A model generated the notes under the pieces. That model ran no database searches. It worked only from the letters and a program-made list of their open reading frames with translations, and had not been told where the DNA came from. Below, piece after piece: positions 1 through 6,026 of a stretch of DNA of 36,319 nucleotides; positions within the stretch are counted from its first letter, which is position 1, and the number at the start of each line of letters is the position of its first letter. Both the position numbers and the translations under genes were made by a program. This stretch comes from a virus. The stretch spans positions 1 to 36,319 of IMG/VR virus record IMGVR_UViG_3300036768_000129. One strand, 5' to 3'.

Positions 1-127
1 GCCGCCCCACGAGCCGCCGTCTGAATCGTCGCGGCCCATCGGCGTTAGACCTATAGCCCATTGGATCACAAGGAGTATTACAGACCATTTGAATATCCAT
101 CGTGTCCACCTCTTGAGCGTTTCAAGT
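1..127. repeat. Direct repeat, left copy (matches 1126-1252)
   Basis: Positions 1-127 equal 1126-1252 base for base, and the sequences diverge at 128 versus 1253. Bases 1-28 also equal 36292-36319. The repeat covers the membrane-spanning N-terminal half of the DUF6440-like gene in both copies. Confidence 0.95.
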
Positions 128-132
128 TCCAT
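1..132 (-). CDS. DUF6440-like single-pass membrane protein, copy B, N-terminal part (cut by window edge)
   Basis: Reading leftward from an ATG at 130-132, these 44 codons start with a short charged head, then one hydrophobic segment (about residues 12-29), then a Gly/Ser/Asp-rich stretch, and run off the left edge. A GGAG ribosome-binding site lies about 8 bases upstream. If the ends are joined through the 28-bp overlap, the frame continues at 36291 and stops at 36169, giving an 84-residue protein nearly identical to the product of 985-1275. The start overlaps the end of the HNH gene by 11 bases. The function is unknown; a small inner-membrane protein with a soluble tail is inferred from the hydrophobic segment. 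Confidence 0.7.
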   Translation of the reverse strand, partial: MELETLKRWTRWIFKWSVILLVIQWAIGLTPMGRDDSDGGSWGG

Positions 133-418
133 GCTTGCATCTCCTTTTCTTCCGTCCATCGCTTCGCATCTTGGCATCGTGGGTGTTGTGGCACTTCTGG
201 CAAAGCGCCGCTAGGTTCAGCAGGCTCGCCGCTTCTGGTCTGTGGTCATATACGTGTGCTGTGGTCAGGACGACCTTGCTTCCGGTGACTGGATGCGGCT
301 TGCCGTTCTCTGCCCCGCACCACTCGCAGTGGTTCCGCGCCCGAACGAAGCGCACGAACCGGCTCCTAAGCTTCCAGTCTTCTGGATATCGCTTTTTGTT
401 CTCAGTGCGTATCGGCAT
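122..418 (-). CDS. HNH endonuclease (small, free-standing)
   Basis: This 98-residue protein has the layout of small phage and bacterial HNH nucleases. A CxxC pair (C31, C34) is followed by an AH...DH segment (H55, H59), then a CxxC-H-x2-H segment (C73, C76, H77, H80). The cysteines should hold a zinc and the histidines form the beta-beta-alpha metal finger that cuts DNA. I chose the ATG at 418 because the family usually begins MPIR plus a basic tryptophan-containing segment; an ATG at 439 would add seven residues. It sits between the two copies of a duplicated cassette, as expected of a mobile homing-type nuclease or a packaging-associated HNH. Its distance from the terminase genes favours the former, as inference. 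Confidence 0.85.
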   Translation of the reverse strand: MPIRTENKKRYPEDWKLRSRFVRFVRARNHCEWCGAENGKPHPVTGSKVVLTTAHVYDHRPEAASLLNLAALCQKCHNTHDAKMRSDGRKKRRCKHGT

Positions 419-456
419 ATCAGTTCTCAATCTCCGCATCTACGCCACTCGCTTGC

Positions 457-705
457 TTATGTCCATTGACAGCCACTACAGGAAACAAAGTTCTCGATTT
501 TTAGCTTTACGAAGGTTTGGTCTTTACTTTTAGACGCCAACCGTTCAATTTCGGAGTTTACAAATCCCTCTTCCTGATAAATCTTAGGCGGGAAAATAAG
601 TTCGACGAGACGACCATCATATCTAAGAACTCCTATTACCAAACCTTTGTTTTGCGCAGTCTCTGCCGACTTTACTGCATGATGATCCTCTTCATACCGG
701 CTCAT
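457..705 (-). CDS. Hypothetical protein with conserved MSRYEED start
   Basis: This 82-residue protein is unrecognised. The ATG at 705 has a GAGG ribosome-binding site six bases upstream and overlaps the stop of the gene at 692. The first seven codons (MSRYEED) are identical to those of a 27-residue ORF at the same place in the other cassette (35797-35880), after which the two diverge completely. The body is a mix of charged and hydrophobic residues (a GLVIGVLRYDGRLVELIF core) with a C-terminal CSGC. The region is visibly richer in A+T than the structural genes. Confidence 0.6.
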   Translation of the reverse strand: MSRYEEDHHAVKSAETAQNKGLVIGVLRYDGRLVELIFPPKIYQEEGFVNSEIERLASKSKDQTFVKLKIENFVSCSGCQWT

Positions 706-955
706 AGGTGGCCTCGAAAATGTCCGGTTTGCACGTGTAAAACCCACCCTTCTCGCCTCTGATGATCCAGTCTCCTGGGCTCACTTCTTTCGATCCATCA
801 ATGGTTTCGATCCGCCATGACAGTAACCTACCATCGTAGGTAGTTGCGCCGACAGTTCTAACATCGAAATCTGCTTCGAGTCGCTTCCTGCATTCAAGCG
901 TCCCGTCGAACTGACGGGCTTCAATCTCTATCTGTTTCTTTCTGAATATCGGCAT
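692..955 (-). CDS. Small conserved phage protein ending in PGDWIIRG...FEATYEPV, copy A
   Basis: The 87-residue protein starts MPIFRKKQIEIEARQFDG and ends with PGDWIIRG followed by a CKPDIFEATYEPV tail, a pattern found in many small uncharacterised phage proteins. The ATG at 955 follows GAGGGTGAT, a good ribosome-binding site; longer starts upstream lack one. It is a paralogue of 35867-36127, with both ends nearly identical and the middle diverged. The next gene upstream is the DUF6440-like gene, so the two form a duplicated cassette. No function is known to me. Confidence 0.8.
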   Translation of the reverse strand: MPIFRKKQIEIEARQFDGTLECRKRLEADFDVRTVGATTYDGRLLSWRIETIDGSKEVSPGDWIIRGEKGGFYTCKPDIFEATYEPV

Positions 956-984
956 ATCACCCTCATCTATTAGAAAGGCTTTTC

Positions 985-1275
985 TCAGCCTTGACCTTGA
1001 ATCAATTTCCTGCAACCAACATGCCGCCCGTCACCATCGAGCCGTGGAGTAATGCCGCCGCCCGGGACGGTGAGATACTGGCAGCCTGTGAGCGCATCCG
1101 TCATGACCTTCATACCGCTACGACCGCCGCCCCACGAGCCGCCGTCTGAATCGTCGCGGCCCATCGGCGTTAGACCTATAGCCCATTGGATCACAAGGAG
1201 TATTACAGACCATTTGAATATCCATCGTGTCCACCTCTTGAGCGTTTCAAGTACATCAATCCATCCGTATATCAT
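985..1275 (-). CDS. DUF6440-like single-pass membrane protein, copy A
   Basis: The 96-residue protein has a basic and aromatic N-terminus, one membrane segment (about residues 18-35), a Gly/Ser/Asp linker, then a compact domain with TGCQYL, GGITPRLD and GRHVGC motifs. This resembles the short DUF6440-type domain seen in phage and Firmicutes proteins, as recalled without a search. The N-terminus points inward by the positive-inside rule, placing the domain in the periplasm (inference); the two cysteines could pair there. Copy B crosses the circular junction and shares 198 identical bases with this gene (1055-1252). The ribosome-binding site is weak. Confidence 0.75.
   Translation of the reverse strand: MIYGWIDVLETLKRWTRWIFKWSVILLVIQWAIGLTPMGRDDSDGGSWGGGRSGMKVMTDALTGCQYLTVPGGGITPRLDGDGRHVGCRKLIQGQG
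1055..1153. repeat. Direct repeat matching the right end of the window (36221-36319)
   Basis: Ninety-nine bases are identical to 36221-36319; the base just outside differs (1054 G, 36220 T). With the 1126-1252 match to the left end, the two halves make one 198-bp identical block (1055-1252) present twice on the circular map. Confidence 0.95.
1126..1252. repeat. Direct repeat, internal copy (matches 1-127)
   Basis: This is the internal partner of the left-end repeat: 127 identical bases, offset 1125. It lies wholly inside the DUF6440-like gene, covering its membrane segment and linker. Confidence 0.95.
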
Positions 1276-1277
1276 GA

Positions 1278-1496
1278 TTAACCAATTTCTGTATGTTCGT
1301 TCGCCAGCACCCTCTCGGCAATCCTGGACGCATCGCCGCCACCGTACTCCGCAATCTCACGAAGCGCGAGTTAATAGGCCGCAAGCCGCGCGATGAGTTG
1401 CGACACGACCAGCGCATCGCGCTCTGTTGTCGTGCCTTGTTCGATCCGGTCAATCAGCGTTTTTTCCATACTCGTCTCGTGTCCATGTTCAACCAT
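1278..1496 (-). pseudogene. Small phage protein interrupted by one in-frame TAA
   Basis: Read leftward from ATG 1496 (or the in-frame ATG at 1469), the frame gives MEKTLIDRIEQG... to LIARLAAY, then TAA at 1371-1373, then continues in the same frame as LALREIAEYGGGDASRIAER to a TAA at 1278. The second half looks like the C-terminus of a common small phage protein family (REIAEYGGGDASRIAE). The first half looks like its helical N-terminus, so the TAA most simply derives from GAA. Whether this is a decayed gene, a sequencing error or an expressed readthrough product cannot be told here. The intact length would be 64 residues from 1469 or 73 from 1496. A ten-codon ORF coupled to the clamp gene stop lies just upstream. 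Confidence 0.6.
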
Positions 1497-1517
1497 CATC
1501 AATCTTCACTTTGATCT

Positions 1518-2084
1518 TCATTTGGACTCCTCGCGCTTGCTGTTGTGTGGCATCACAGCACCGATAAAAGCACTGTCAGACAAATCCACAAGCGCGGCAG
1601 CATTGCCGTTGTGGTTAATCCTGATGCAACCTGGTTTTTTCGCGCCAAGGCCCTTATTAACCTTGGCGAAGAGTGACAGAAGATTAACGTCAAATTGCGC
1701 TGTTTCTCCGCTAGTCGATGATGGTATGACTTTAGAAAAGTCCGTGTATTCGCAATCGATCTTGATGAATCCGAAATCCTGTCCGGCTTCGTGACCAAAG
1801 ACGCGGGCCACGCTAGTATCTGGATTGAATGTGATTCTGTCATACATCACATCACCAGGATTCTTGAGTTGCTTGGCCACGTATTCTGGGATGATGATCG
1901 AGAATTCGCTCATGTTGTCGACGTGGTCAGTGTATTTTCCGAGCGCTTTTCCGTTCGAAGCAACATAGATGGTCTTGTCGCGCTGGAATTCGACATATAC
2001 ACCATTTAGGTAAGAACGAACGTCATTCTTCGCGGCTAGATGACGTATAGCGCGAACAACTTTGGTGTTGATTCTGTTTTGCAT
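1518..2084 (-). CDS. Beta sliding-clamp-like protein (DnaN-related), half size
   Basis: The 188-residue protein carries pieces typical of the bacterial replication clamp. A central EYTDFSKVIP segment (residues 112-121) matches the EYPDYxxVIP signature of DnaN. It is followed by FDVNLLSLFAKVNK (131-144), and near the end AFIGAVMP (172-179) matches the final strand of clamp domains (YVIMP). Bacterial clamps have three such domains in about 370 residues, so this one could hold only about one and a half to two. It sits downstream of SSB, RecT and the exonuclease. No polymerase is encoded, so it may recruit or redirect the host polymerase III or repair polymerases (inference). Confidence 0.65.
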   Translation of the reverse strand: MQNRINTKVVRAIRHLAAKNDVRSYLNGVYVEFQRDKTIYVASNGKALGKYTDHVDNMSEFSIIIPEYVAKQLKNPGDVMYDRITFNPDTSVARVFGHEAGQDFGFIKIDCEYTDFSKVIPSSTSGETAQFDVNLLSLFAKVNKGLGAKKPGCIRINHNGNAAALVDLSDSAFIGAVMPHNSKREESK

Positions 2085-2122
2085 CGCAATCTCCGAGCAA
2101 CCTTATGTCAGCGTCTTTCCGG

Positions 2123-2554
2123 TCAGAATGGATAATCGTCGTCAAGGTCGCTGAACCCGCCCGCCTGTGCAGCATGACGGCTTGGCGAATCCGAAGCGGG
2201 CTGTGACATGCCGCCAGACTTGCCGCTTCCAGCCTCGCGTCCGCCACCGGCAAATTCAATCTCCAACACCCTACCGGCCAGCTTGTGGCCTACCGTCTGG
2301 CCCTGCTTTGTCCAGGTCTCAATGTGTGGATCGGATAGGACAACGACCACGGCGGTGCCTTTCGTCAGGTGCTTGGCTAGCGACTCCGCGCGCTTGCCGA
2401 ACAGAGCAGCGTCTACCCACTGCGTCGGCTTGTTGCCGTCTTCGCCCTTCTGGCCGTAGTTGAAGGCAAGGCGCAAGTTGGCGACAGGTTCTCCGCTTGT
2501 GGTGTAGCGGAGCTCTGCGTCCGCGCCGAGTCGGGCTAGTCCTGTCAGGATCAT
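2123..2554 (-). CDS. ssb: Single-stranded DNA-binding protein
   Basis: The 143-residue protein has an OB-fold of SSB type: an N-terminal LTGLARLGADAELRYT strand pair, a WVDAALFGKRAESLAKHL segment and a GRVLEIEF strand. A flexible Gly/Ser-rich tail ends in DLDDDYPF, the acidic tip that recruits partner proteins. The ATG at 2554 overlaps the recT stop (ATGA) and follows GGAGG by seven bases, so the longer upstream reading is unlikely. It coats single strands made by the exonuclease and works with RecT in the same operon. Confidence 0.95.
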   Translation of the reverse strand: MILTGLARLGADAELRYTTSGEPVANLRLAFNYGQKGEDGNKPTQWVDAALFGKRAESLAKHLTKGTAVVVVLSDPHIETWTKQGQTVGHKLAGRVLEIEFAGGGREAGSGKSGGMSQPASDSPSRHAAQAGGFSDLDDDYPF

Positions 2555-3468
2555 TGTCCATCCTCCGCTGAATCGAACTCTTTCACCCATCCGTCATCCT
2601 TTGCGGGTTGGCTGGTTGCGCTCTGTGCCGTCTGCTCCGCCTGCTGCTCATGCTTGGGCTGCTCTTGCGCGGCCTGCTGCTGCTCCAAGACTTCGCCAGT
2701 GTCCTGGTCAATCGTCAGCGGGTTGTCCTGCGGGATGCCAAGGTCCACGCGCTCATCCGACTCGATGGCCGAGGCCAGTTCCACGCTGATCGGAAGCCAC
2801 TTGAACAGGCGGCGCACCACCGTCTTTAGTGCCATGGCCTCGAAGTGCGTCACCCACGGTCCGCTAGACCCGGCCCGGGACTGTGCCCGCACGGCCTCCA
2901 CCTCGCGGCGGCCCATGACCTCGAATTGCACCCCGCCGTCCTTGAGCTTGGCCACGGCGTACACGAACCGCAGCTTGTCCGGCTGCACCCGGTTCGGATT
3001 CTCAAAGTCCGGGACGTGCCGAAGGTTGCTCTCAAGCCCAAGGGCCACCTCGAACGTGTCCCCCTCGTACACGGGCCGCGCTTCGATGCTCACGATCTGG
3101 CCGGACCTGCGGGCCAGGTCGATCATGCCGCGATAGCCGACGATGAACTGAACTTCGGTCCTGTTGGCCTTGCGGTTTTCGAACGGGATCAGGTAGGCAT
3201 GGCCGAGCGGTCCGCCAGGCTCAAGGCCAAGCTGTGCGCACGTCATGAGCGCCCCAAGAAAGCTGGTCTGGTCGCATCGCGCAAGCGCCGGATTCTTGCG
3301 CACCTCGGTCAAGGCCACGCGCGCCAGCCGGTCGGCGGTGACGTGCTTGGGCATGGCCAAGGACATTTGCGCTTTGATCTTCGGATCGGAGAGCAACGCG
3401 GCGATGTCGTTTGCAGGCTTGCGGGTGGCCGGAGCTTGGCCGGTGACTGCGGCTTTGAGCGATGTCAT
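2551..3468 (-). CDS. recT: RecT-family single-strand annealing recombinase
   Basis: The 305-residue protein matches RecT in length and motif order. These include DRLARVALTEVRKNP (about 46-60), the LGALMTCAQLGLEPGGPLGHAYLIPF block (71-96), FIVGYRGMIDLARRSG (108-123) and a WVTHFEAMALKTVVRRL segment in the C-terminal half. The tail is rich in Gln, Glu and Ala. RecT anneals complementary single strands made by a 5'-3' exonuclease, here the YqaJ protein upstream. The start has AGGAG seven bases before the ATG and overlaps the stop of the previous gene (ATGA). Confidence 0.95.
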   Translation of the reverse strand: MTSLKAAVTGQAPATRKPANDIAALLSDPKIKAQMSLAMPKHVTADRLARVALTEVRKNPALARCDQTSFLGALMTCAQLGLEPGGPLGHAYLIPFENRKANRTEVQFIVGYRGMIDLARRSGQIVSIEARPVYEGDTFEVALGLESNLRHVPDFENPNRVQPDKLRFVYAVAKLKDGGVQFEVMGRREVEAVRAQSRAGSSGPWVTHFEAMALKTVVRRLFKWLPISVELASAIESDERVDLGIPQDNPLTIDQDTGEVLEQQQAAQEQPKHEQQAEQTAQSATSQPAKDDGWVKEFDSAEDGQ

Positions 3469-3824
3469 TTCTGATCTCCTTTGGCTTTTTTCAGCTCTTC
3501 CCGGATGCGTTTCTTCCCTTCGTCTGTATAGACCCCACGCATCTTGGCGATGATCTCAATCACTGCGTCCTCCACAACAAAGGCAACTCCAGTAACGATG
3601 TATCGCTGCATTTCACGCGCTATGGACTGAGTGATTGAGTCCTTATCAAGGCTCTTGACCGCGTTTTCCACGGATTGGGCAATGGAATTTGCGGCAATGC
3701 CGCCAGACACAGCATCGACAATGGCCGAGCGAATTTCGCTGCTGTACATCAAGCTATTGATTGACCTGTTGAACGCATCTTCCATGGCAGAAGACAAAAT
3801 TTCTTCGCTGATCTTGATTTCCAT
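3465..3824 (-). CDS. Conserved hypothetical protein between exonuclease and recT
   Basis: The 119-residue protein is predicted to be mostly helical and has no motif I recognise. A Ser/Asn/Ile-rich first half (repeated A-x-S and I-x-S steps) is followed by a lysine-rich C-terminal tail (RIREELKKAKGDQK). The ATG at 3824 has a perfect AAAGGAG seven bases upstream, and its stop overlaps the recT start, so it is translationally coupled in the recombination operon. A role as an accessory to exonuclease or RecT is suggested only by position. Confidence 0.75.
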   Translation of the reverse strand: MEIKISEEILSSAMEDAFNRSINSLMYSSEIRSAIVDAVSGGIAANSIAQSVENAVKSLDKDSITQSIAREMQRYIVTGVAFVVEDAVIEIIAKMRGVYTDEGKKRIREELKKAKGDQK

Positions 3825-3825
3825 G

Positions 3826-4809
3826 TCAAATCTCCTTTAGTAAAAACCGGCGAGAGCCGGGGGTTTCGGTGGTGTGTGCGGCGATTACGTCTGTGGGCGC
3901 TTGCAGCACCTCGGCAACCGCCTTCCAGTCGGTGCGGCGGGTAGGCTTGTGGGCCTTCCAGGTCACAAGAGTCTTGCCGTTCAGCGTGAGGGCTGAGCGG
4001 TCTCCAAGTGCCAGCTTGATGCGCCCCGCGGCGGCATCGTAATCGGCCTCGGCTTGCGCCATGCGGTCCTTGGCTACACGCGCGTCGTAGAAAGCCGCCA
4101 GCAGGTCATCCGTTGCCTCGATTGCCTCGCCGTTGTCCGCCGGGAAAAGGCGCTCAACGTCCTTGGCGCTTGCAGGCTCTGGCGGCGTGCGCGTGAGCAC
4201 GTGCTGGTGCCAGAAGTCATGCGCGCGCTCCAGCATCGCGTTGATGGTCTCGTCGTCACGGTGGACGCGGCGAATGATCATCCGCTGCCCGCCGATGAGG
4301 GCGGCAACGTCGGCCCATGGCTGCCTCGTGATGCCAAGGTACCACATGACCTGGGCCTGGTAGTGGATCGGCACCGCGTCCTCGTCACCATCACGGCCCC
4401 ATTCTCCGGCCTTGTAGGCGTTGACGGTCTTGACCTCCAGCAGCCCATCGGCACCGAGCAGCGTTCCGCCGTCGTCTGCCACGCGCACGCGGCTCTTGTG
4501 CGTTACGACTGCGCGGTCGATATTGCCGATTGCCCACTCGTGCGCCGGATGCCGCAGGATGCGATTGACGCGCTGCACTGTGCGGTACATGCGCTCGCTG
4601 TACTCGCGTGCCACCACATCCTCAAGCAGGTTTCCCCACCGCACGGCCTCAGCGTTGCCTACTGTGTCCTCCGCTTGGCCGGTCTTGTCCATCCACACAT
4701 CAACAGCCGTTTTCCAGGGCGACAAGCCTAGGATGGCGGCAATGTCTGATCCGCCAATGCCGGTCCGGCGCGCGGCCAGCCATTCTTCATGGCTCATGGT
4801 CATGGTCAT
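3826..4809 (-). CDS. YqaJ-family viral recombinase / 5'-3' exonuclease
   Basis: The protein of about 327 residues has the YqaJ/lambda-exonuclease PD-(D/E)xK pattern: RTGIGGSDIAAILGLSPW (15-32), a GN-ID motif (about 95-98), LLEVKT (123-128) as the catalytic E-x-K, and YQAQVMWYLG (150-159). It should degrade 5' strands of double-stranded ends to make single strands for RecT. Three in-frame ATGs lie at 4809, 4803 and 4797. The first overlaps the previous stop (ATGA), but the AAGGAG site is spaced best for the second. The C-terminal third (after about 220) is a helical extension ending in SRRFLLKEI. Confidence 0.92.
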   Translation of the reverse strand: MTMTMSHEEWLAARRTGIGGSDIAAILGLSPWKTAVDVWMDKTGQAEDTVGNAEAVRWGNLLEDVVAREYSERMYRTVQRVNRILRHPAHEWAIGNIDRAVVTHKSRVRVADDGGTLLGADGLLEVKTVNAYKAGEWGRDGDEDAVPIHYQAQVMWYLGITRQPWADVAALIGGQRMIIRRVHRDDETINAMLERAHDFWHQHVLTRTPPEPASAKDVERLFPADNGEAIEATDDLLAAFYDARVAKDRMAQAEADYDAAAGRIKLALGDRSALTLNGKTLVTWKAHKPTRRTDWKAVAEVLQAPTDVIAAHTTETPGSRRFLLKEI

Positions 4810-4973
4810 GCTCCTTTCTCAGAAAGCTGACGCACAGGCTTTGCAAGCAGCCAGCGGTCGCCGAGGATTGCCAGTGCCCGCGCATACCGCGCCGCTTGGC
4901 GGCAGCGCGAAACCCGGTCAGTCATCGGGTAGTAAGTGCGCGCCTTGCGCGCGGTCTTGAGCGTTGTGCTCAT
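4806..4973 (-). CDS. Small basic hypothetical protein (55 aa)
   Basis: This short frame runs from ATG 4973 to TGA 4806. It is supported by a strong GGAGGTGG ribosome-binding site about seven bases upstream and by an ATGA overlap with the exonuclease start. The product (MSTTLKTARKARTYYPMTD..., then LAILGDRWLLAKPVRQLSE) is basic and helical. It overlaps the upstream gene (4918-5106) by 56 bases in another frame, so one of the two could be spurious. The start and stop signals favour this one being translated. Function unknown. Confidence 0.6.
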   Translation of the reverse strand: MSTTLKTARKARTYYPMTDRVSRCRQAARYARALAILGDRWLLAKPVRQLSEKGA

Positions 4974-5106
4974 CGTGGTCCACCTCCATGGTTTGCAATG
5001 CGACCTTCACCGCCTCGCATGGGTGGCGGGCGATGATGGTCATGTTTACCGATCCTGAAACCGCATAGAGACGGCCCGGCTTTATGGCTTTTACTGTGAG
5101 ACGCAT
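4918..5106 (-). CDS. Small hypothetical protein (62 aa)
   Basis: The frame begins MRLTVKAIKPGRLYAVSG and continues NMTIIARHPCEAVKVALQ, an alternating pattern that suggests a small beta-alpha domain. An acidic, His-rich tail lies in the region shared with the next gene. Its ATG lies 16 bases inside the end of the preceding gene. I do not recognise a family. Confidence 0.6.
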   Translation of the reverse strand: MRLTVKAIKPGRLYAVSGSVNMTIIARHPCEAVKVALQTMEVDHDEHNAQDRAQGAHLLPDD

Positions 5107-5348
5107 GACTCATAGCCTTCCGCATACTGGACTGCTGCCCTGGCTGCCGGGCAGTCCCACCCGAACATCGATCCGGCGACAGCGCTCTCGACGATTTCGT
5201 GAGTCACGTTGGTAGAGTTGAGCGCATCCGCTGAGCATTTGCAGAAGATCGGGTAATAGCCTTGCTCACCCACATTGATCGCTATCACCTGAGCATCTGT
5301 GTCAATGAAGAACCTTCTCGGGTCCGCGTATACAACCTTGTTTGCCAT
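5091..5348 (-). CDS. Hypothetical protein (85 aa)
   Basis: The product starts MANKVVYADPRRFFIDTDAQVIAI and has three cysteines in the middle (CKCS, WDCPAARAA). No family is recognised. The ATG follows GAGGAAATC, an acceptable ribosome-binding site. It lies in the leftward early operon between the zinc-ribbon and exonuclease genes. Confidence 0.65.
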   Translation of the reverse strand: MANKVVYADPRRFFIDTDAQVIAINVGEQGYYPIFCKCSADALNSTNVTHEIVESAVAGSMFGWDCPAARAAVQYAEGYESCVSQ

Positions 5349-5360
5349 GATTTCCTCTCT

Positions 5361-5627
5361 TTACCGTCCGTCATCGCGGACAACAATTGACCCAACCGGG
5401 AAGTAGATCGCGGCCAATGCCAGCGCACCAGCTACGCGGCGGCACTCAAGATCAGTGGAGCACTCGATCCGCCATCCGTCGCGGGCCATGCTGGCAAAGG
5501 CCGAGCCGTCCATCGGTAAGCTGGACTTGGCCCGCATGACGACGCCAAGCCCGTATCTGGAGTGCTGGCTCCGGTCGGTCCAGCGTAGCCGCTCGCTTCG
5601 GCCTTCGGGGGAGATTAGGCGGATCAT
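5361..5627 (-). CDS. Hypothetical protein with ARDGWRIECSTD motif, paralogue of 35537-35800
   Basis: The 88-residue protein shares with the product of 35537-35800 an SPxGR start, an LRW motif, SxYGxGV, an AFAS-x-x-RDGWRIECSTD core and a terminal IVVR, at nearly equal spacing. These shared positions argue for gene duplication within this phage and for a real coding sequence. The ATG at 5627 overlaps the stop of the zinc-ribbon gene (ATGA). Function unknown; the compact alternating pattern suggests a small alpha/beta protein. Confidence 0.75.
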   Translation of the reverse strand: MIRLISPEGRSERLRWTDRSQHSRYGLGVVMRAKSSLPMDGSAFASMARDGWRIECSTDLECRRVAGALALAAIYFPVGSIVVRDDGR

Positions 5628-6025
5628 TGCCCGTCCTCCGCATCGTATTCTGATCTGGCTGCGCGTATCGCGTACCAGTCTTCTCTGGTCAAAATGCGTG
5701 GTTTCTCGTCACCATCCAGCGAATACGACGTGTTGCACGCATCGCACGCATAGATGCGATAACGATCAGCCGGGTGAGGACTGATTTGCTCTGCGTATTG
5801 GCACCCGCAATTCGGGCAGCCGTCACGTACCAATGTGTAGGCAGACGAGTCGTCGCCTCCGTCCTCAAGAGCGCGAAGAGCGCGGGCCTCCTCATCGTCG
5901 CACTCGGCGCACAGGTAAACCGTGTGCGACTGACCTCCGCTGGTCCAGACGACCGGCCACGTCGGCCTCGCGCCGCAATAGGCGCATGGCTCGTTGGATG
6001 CACCATCGGGCAGGTGTGTTTCCAT
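5624..6025 (-). CDS. Double zinc-ribbon protein
   Basis: The 133-residue protein contains four CxxC knuckles: CAYC and CAEC in the first half, CPNC and CDAC in the second. It probably folds as two four-cysteine zinc ribbons joined by an acidic linker (EARALRALEDGGDD). Zinc ribbons of this kind bind nucleic acid or partner proteins. I chose ATG 6025 because AGGAGG is spaced seven bases from it. An ATG five bases further upstream is too close to the site and leads into another frame. It lies one base after the VWA gene stop and is co-transcribed with the AAA+/VWA pair. Confidence 0.75.
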   Translation of the reverse strand: METHLPDGASNEPCAYCGARPTWPVVWTSGGQSHTVYLCAECDDEEARALRALEDGGDDSSAYTLVRDGCPNCGCQYAEQISPHPADRYRIYACDACNTSYSLDGDEKPRILTREDWYAIRAARSEYDAEDGQ

Positions 6026-6026
6026 G

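Noticed and set aside
1-127. Terminal direct repeat of the phage chromosome
   Set aside because: The 127-bp match is to an internal site (1126), not to the other end. The true end overlap is only 28 bp and lies within a duplicated gene, so it reflects the repeat and the assembly, not packaging ends.
1256-1453. 65-residue minus-strand frame beginning MTGSNKARQQ
   Set aside because: It overlaps the interrupted small gene in another frame, has no ribosome-binding site and has arginine-rich, out-of-frame composition.
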